Assembly (NCBI GenBank): GCA_002509665.1
Contig: DADN01000183.1
Coordinates: 58,358 to 65,444, forward strand
DNA length: 7,087 nt
From: Methanobacterium sp. UBA8
Lineage (GTDB): Archaea; Methanobacteriota; Methanobacteria; Methanobacteriales; Methanobacteriaceae
Reading direction: 5' to 3'
In this document: positions 6,096 through 7,087 of the stretch, one piece after another
Layout: every line of letters starts with the position of its first letter
How positions within the stretch are numbered: the first letter of the stretch is position 1
The notes under the pieces: model-generated
The model's database searches: none
Told to the model about the DNA's origin: nothing
The model's input: only the letters and a program-made list of their open reading frames with translations
Program-made: the position numbers and the translations under genes

Positions 6096-6404
6096 TTAAT
6101 TCCACCATGTACTATTTTTAGATGAATTTTTAGATGAATTGGATGAATTACCTGTATTATTTATAGGAGTGGAATTGGTTGAATTAGTGGTATTATAAAA
6201 CTGTCTCATGAGATGGACTGGTTCAAAGGAAGGATCACCTATAGTTGAAATTTGTTCATTGGTGTTTGAAGCAATCATGGAAGGTAATATGCCAGAGGTA
6301 ATGTCATTACCTGAATTTAACACATTTGCGCATGATCCTAATCCAAATGCAATCAAAGATATCATTAAAACTATAAAAAGCTTTCCTGCTTTTCTTGAAT
6401 TCAT
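6096..6404 (-). CDS. Small secreted or lipid-anchored protein with a sequon-rich tail
   Basis: I do not recognise a family. The 102-residue product has a signal-peptide-like start: Arg4, Lys5 and Lys8, then a hydrophobic stretch (9-22), then LGSC (22-25), which resembles a lipoprotein cleavage box with Cys25. A middle segment (26-70) is polar and nondescript. The tail (71-99) is almost only Asn, Ser, Thr and Lys and holds eight N-X-S/T sequons, at Asn71, 74, 77, 82, 86, 89, 93 and 97. The protein ends WWN. This suggests an exported protein whose tail is heavily N-glycosylated. The gene is well supported by GAGGAG (6410-6415, read on the - strand) five bases before ATG and by a TATA-like box further upstream. 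It is probably transcribed alone, as over 200 bases separate it from either neighbour. Confidence 0.72.
   Translation of the reverse strand: MNSRKAGKLFIVLMISLIAFGLGSCANVLNSGNDITSGILPSMIASNTNEQISTIGDPSFEPVHLMRQFYNTTNSTNSTPINNTGNSSNSSKNSSKNSTWWN
6115..6150 (-). repeat. 12-bp tandem repeat encoding the sequon tail
   Basis: TTTTTAGATGAA is repeated exactly at 6115-6126 and 6127-6138, followed by a degenerate third unit at 6139-6150. Being a multiple of three, each unit adds four residues of the N-S-S-K type, so a change in copy number would add or remove one glycosylation sequon without shifting the frame. Confidence 0.7.
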
Positions 6405-6409
6405 AGAAA

Positions 6410-6415
6410 CTCCTC
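6410..6415 (-). promoter_or_regulatory. Strong ribosome binding site of the small secreted gene
   Basis: On the - strand this reads GAGGAG, five bases before the ATG at 6404. It is the best Shine-Dalgarno match in the window and is the strongest argument that this unfamiliar short gene is real. Confidence 0.7.
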
Positions 6416-6460
6416 ATTAACTGGAATATTTTTTCATTGTTAATATTAAATTTATTTTGA

Positions 6461-6470
6461 GATTTATAAA
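6461..6470 (-). promoter_or_regulatory. Candidate TATA box of the small secreted gene
   Basis: The - strand reads TTTATAAATC here. Transcription would begin near 6440, leaving a leader of about 35 bases that contains the GAGGAG site. Confidence 0.4.
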
Positions 6471-6728
6471 ACTATCTAATTAATCTAAACGTAGCTAATT
6501 ATATTGAAATTTGTATCAAAAAGTTGAATCTAAGGGTTTGATTTCGTGAGAGTACTACTTTACTTTATAGTGAATAATGTAACATTTTAAACTTGTAAAT
6601 TTGACAGTAATTAGATTAAACTTATATTTAATTTTTAAAGCGCGTAAAAATTTTATAATCCATTAATCCAAAAAATTTGGTTATTTACTATAAAAATTTA
6701 CCGGTTGGAGTTGGTTAATTAACTGAAA
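6471..6728. other. AT-rich intergenic stretch without a recognisable gene
   Basis: The full gap from 6405 to 6728 is 324 bases. Apart from the promoter of the small gene at its left and a terminator-like element at its right, I see no tRNA, no credible open frame and no clear structured RNA. A 10-bp palindrome, GTTAATTAAC, lies at 6714-6723, and AATGTAACATT near 6586 is a minor dyad. Confidence 0.5.
6668..6680 (-). terminator. Candidate terminator of the symporter-like gene
   Basis: CCAAA and TTTGG flank an A-run on the + strand. On the - strand this reads as a short stem followed or overlapped by six T residues, about 50 bases past the stop of the symporter-like gene. T-rich tracts are sufficient for archaeal termination, so the stem may be incidental. 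Confidence 0.35.
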
Positions 6729-7087
6729 TCATCTGCGCAGAATGTAATAAACTCCTGTAACTAAAAAGGGCATTACAATTAACAGTACTGTAGATGCAAT
6801 AGTTGAACTGGAGGAAAAATAGGTAATTGCAACACTTAATGGAATAATTCCATCTCTCATACTGCTTGAATATAGAAAAGGGATGCTTTCTTTTTTAGGA
6901 GTCTTAAACAACTTACTTAAAATATATCCATAGCCAAAGCCTGCCATAAGTAAGACGAGGATAAATATGCCCAACAGCAGAATTAGGCTGAATTCATTAG
7001 ACATCACATTTGATACCATATGGGCTATTGCAATTATTATTATAATTAAGCTCACAAAAGAGGAAAGTAGAGTAATCGTATTTTTGG
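6729..7087 (-). CDS. Bile acid:sodium symporter-like membrane protein, C-terminal part
   Basis: The reading frame stays open to the window edge (118 visible codons plus TGA), so this is the C-terminal third of a longer gene and the GTG at 7055 is not a likely start. The visible part has about four hydrophobic segments: one near the edge rich in isoleucine, one around FSLILLLGIFILVLLMAGFG, then a polar link (KLFKTPKKES), a segment with SSSMRDGIIPLSVAITYF, and a last one ending VYYILRR. The SMRDGIIPLSVAI block matches the position of the conserved small-residue and Asn/Asp-containing segment before the final helix in the SBF/BASS family. That suggests secondary transport of an organic anion driven by sodium. 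Substrate cannot be inferred. ACR3 arsenite exporters and auxin-efflux-carrier-type proteins of the same fold are alternatives. Confidence 0.6.
   Translation of the reverse strand, partial: KNTITLLSSFVSLIIIIIAIAHMVSNVMSNEFSLILLLGIFILVLLMAGFGYGYILSKLFKTPKKESIPFLYSSSMRDGIIPLSVAITYFSSSSTIASTVLLIVMPFLVTGVYYILRR

Noticed and set aside
6208..6420. 70-codon + strand frame opposite the small secreted gene
   Set aside because: The - strand frame has a strong ribosome binding site, a signal peptide and a sequon-rich tail. The + strand frame has none of these.
6405..6728. tRNA or other RNA gene in the intergenic gap
   Set aside because: The stretch is very AT-rich and I found no cloverleaf, no conserved T-loop sequence and no C/D box pair.

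Overview
The window looks like a piece of an AT-rich methanogen chromosome, most likely from the Methanobacteriales (Methanobacterium-like). The grounds are archaeal core genes (an ArfB-type deformylase for riboflavin and F420 synthesis, an archaeal MCT-1/Tma20-like PUA protein, a large archaeal superfamily II helicase of the MJ1401 type), TATA-box-like promoters of the form AAAAnTTTATA, purine-rich or GGTG-type ribosome binding sites, and a predicted surface protein rich in N-glycosylation sequons. The assignment is an inference from gene content, not from a database match.

Layout, left to right. Positions 1-204 are an AT-rich leader with a clear TATA box. A membrane O-acyltransferase (acyltransferase 3 family) follows on the + strand (205-1347). 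The next 716 bases hold no credible gene. They contain a dense array of short, nearly contiguous hairpins (about 1435-1860), bracketed by two copies of an 18-bp promoter-like direct repeat (1380-1397 and 1973-1990). Then come two + strand housekeeping genes 42 bases apart, probably co-transcribed: the PUA protein (TTG start, 2064-2540) and arfB (2583-3275). They converge on the - strand helicase gene (3348-5870) across a 72-base gap. Further right on the - strand lie a small secreted or lipid-anchored protein with eight sequons in its tail (6096-6404) and the C-terminal part of a bile acid:sodium symporter-like membrane protein that runs off the window (6729-7087).

How the parts relate. The centre is ordinary core metabolism and translation, and the helicase is a conserved archaeal gene of uncertain role. 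The two flanks are cell-surface themed: an acyltransferase on one side, a glycosylatable small protein and a transporter on the other. The most unusual element is the hairpin array. At least thirteen different stem-loops are packed at a spacing of about 23-26 bases. Each has an A-rich 5' arm and a T-rich 3' arm. Two groups are closed by longer enclosing stems, and most of the array is embraced by a 13-base inverted repeat. I do not recognise it as a named family. It could be a structured RNA, a non-autonomous repeat element, or a protein-binding or chromosome-organising array. All coordinates and pairings were worked out by eye.
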